From contig JARFPW010000138.1 in the NCBI GenBank assembly GCA_029288095.1, positions 1 through 12,372 of the forward strand: a stretch of DNA of 12,372 nt. Direction: 5' to 3'. This DNA comes from Gemmatimonadota bacterium. Its GTDB lineage: Bacteria > Gemmatimonadota > Gemmatimonadetes > Palauibacterales > Palauibacteraceae. A model generated the notes under the pieces. That model had not been told where the DNA came from, made no database searches, and worked only from the letters and a program-made list of their open reading frames with translations. Below are positions 12,313 to 12,372 of this stretch, one piece after another. The position numbers were made by a program, and so were the translations under genes. Position 1 is the first letter of the stretch; each line of letters begins with the position of its first letter.

Positions 12313-12372
12313 GTCAGCCAGACACCCTGATCTCGGCTGAGCAGATCGCGGCGCGCGTCGCCGAGATTGCGG
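12309..12372 (+). CDS. hpt: Probable hypoxanthine phosphoribosyltransferase, N-terminal fragment (cut by window edge)
   Basis: Only 21 codons are visible. The translation LSQPDTLISAEQIAARVAEIA matches the usual N-terminus of bacterial hypoxanthine(-guanine) phosphoribosyltransferases ('LIS.EQI..RV.ELA'), which salvage hypoxanthine/guanine to IMP/GMP with PRPP in the cytoplasm. The catalytic PRPP loop lies outside the window. No ATG, GTG or TTG precedes the conserved segment in this frame, so CTG at 12309 is the likely start; GGGAG at 12297-12301 is well placed and the codon overlaps the upstream stop as CTGA. Identification rests on a short stretch; a start further downstream cannot be excluded. 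Confidence 0.55.
   Translation, partial: MSQPDTLISAEQIAARVAEIA

Overview
This is a GC-rich window from a Gram-negative (diderm) bacterium. Five or six products carry Sec-type signal peptides ending in A-x-A, at least two look like outer-membrane beta-barrels, and one gene encodes a PapD-like periplasmic chaperone. The mix (tandem M16 peptidases, LVIVD and YVTN beta-propellers, Ig-rich envelope proteins, a short OmpW-like barrel beside an apparent hpt) recalls Gemmatimonadota or a neighbouring phylum. That is a judgement from gene content, not a phylogenetic result.

Layout. Positions 1-2751, minus strand: a three-gene unit, tetR -> catalytic M16 peptidase -> non-catalytic M16 partner (cut by the window edge), with overlapping stop/start junctions. 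Positions 2752-3106: a divergent control region holding three inverted repeats (two with CATAC-like half-sites, good TetR operator candidates) and two back-to-back RNA-hairpin candidates in the leader of the rightward operon. Positions 3107-7562, plus strand: a tightly coupled four-gene secretion cassette: small secreted beta-protein, PapD-like chaperone, second small secreted protein related to the first, and an 891-residue outer-membrane barrel with Ig-like domains at both ends. I read it as a non-canonical chaperone-usher-like surface-fibre system, and it is the most interesting item here. Positions 7548-7920, minus strand: the RNase P RNA gene rnpB, whose P1 helix overlaps the last codons of the convergent barrel gene.

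Positions 8132-11589, plus strand: two secreted beta-propeller proteins joined by a GTGA overlap. The first carries a lipocalin-like N-terminal domain, Ig-like domains and an LVIVD propeller; the second is a YVTN/YncE-type propeller. Positions 11662-12312: a small outer-membrane beta-barrel. Positions 12309-end: the first 21 codons of what looks like hypoxanthine phosphoribosyltransferase, apparently starting at CTG. Nothing resembling an insertion sequence, CRISPR array, tRNA or prophage was seen.
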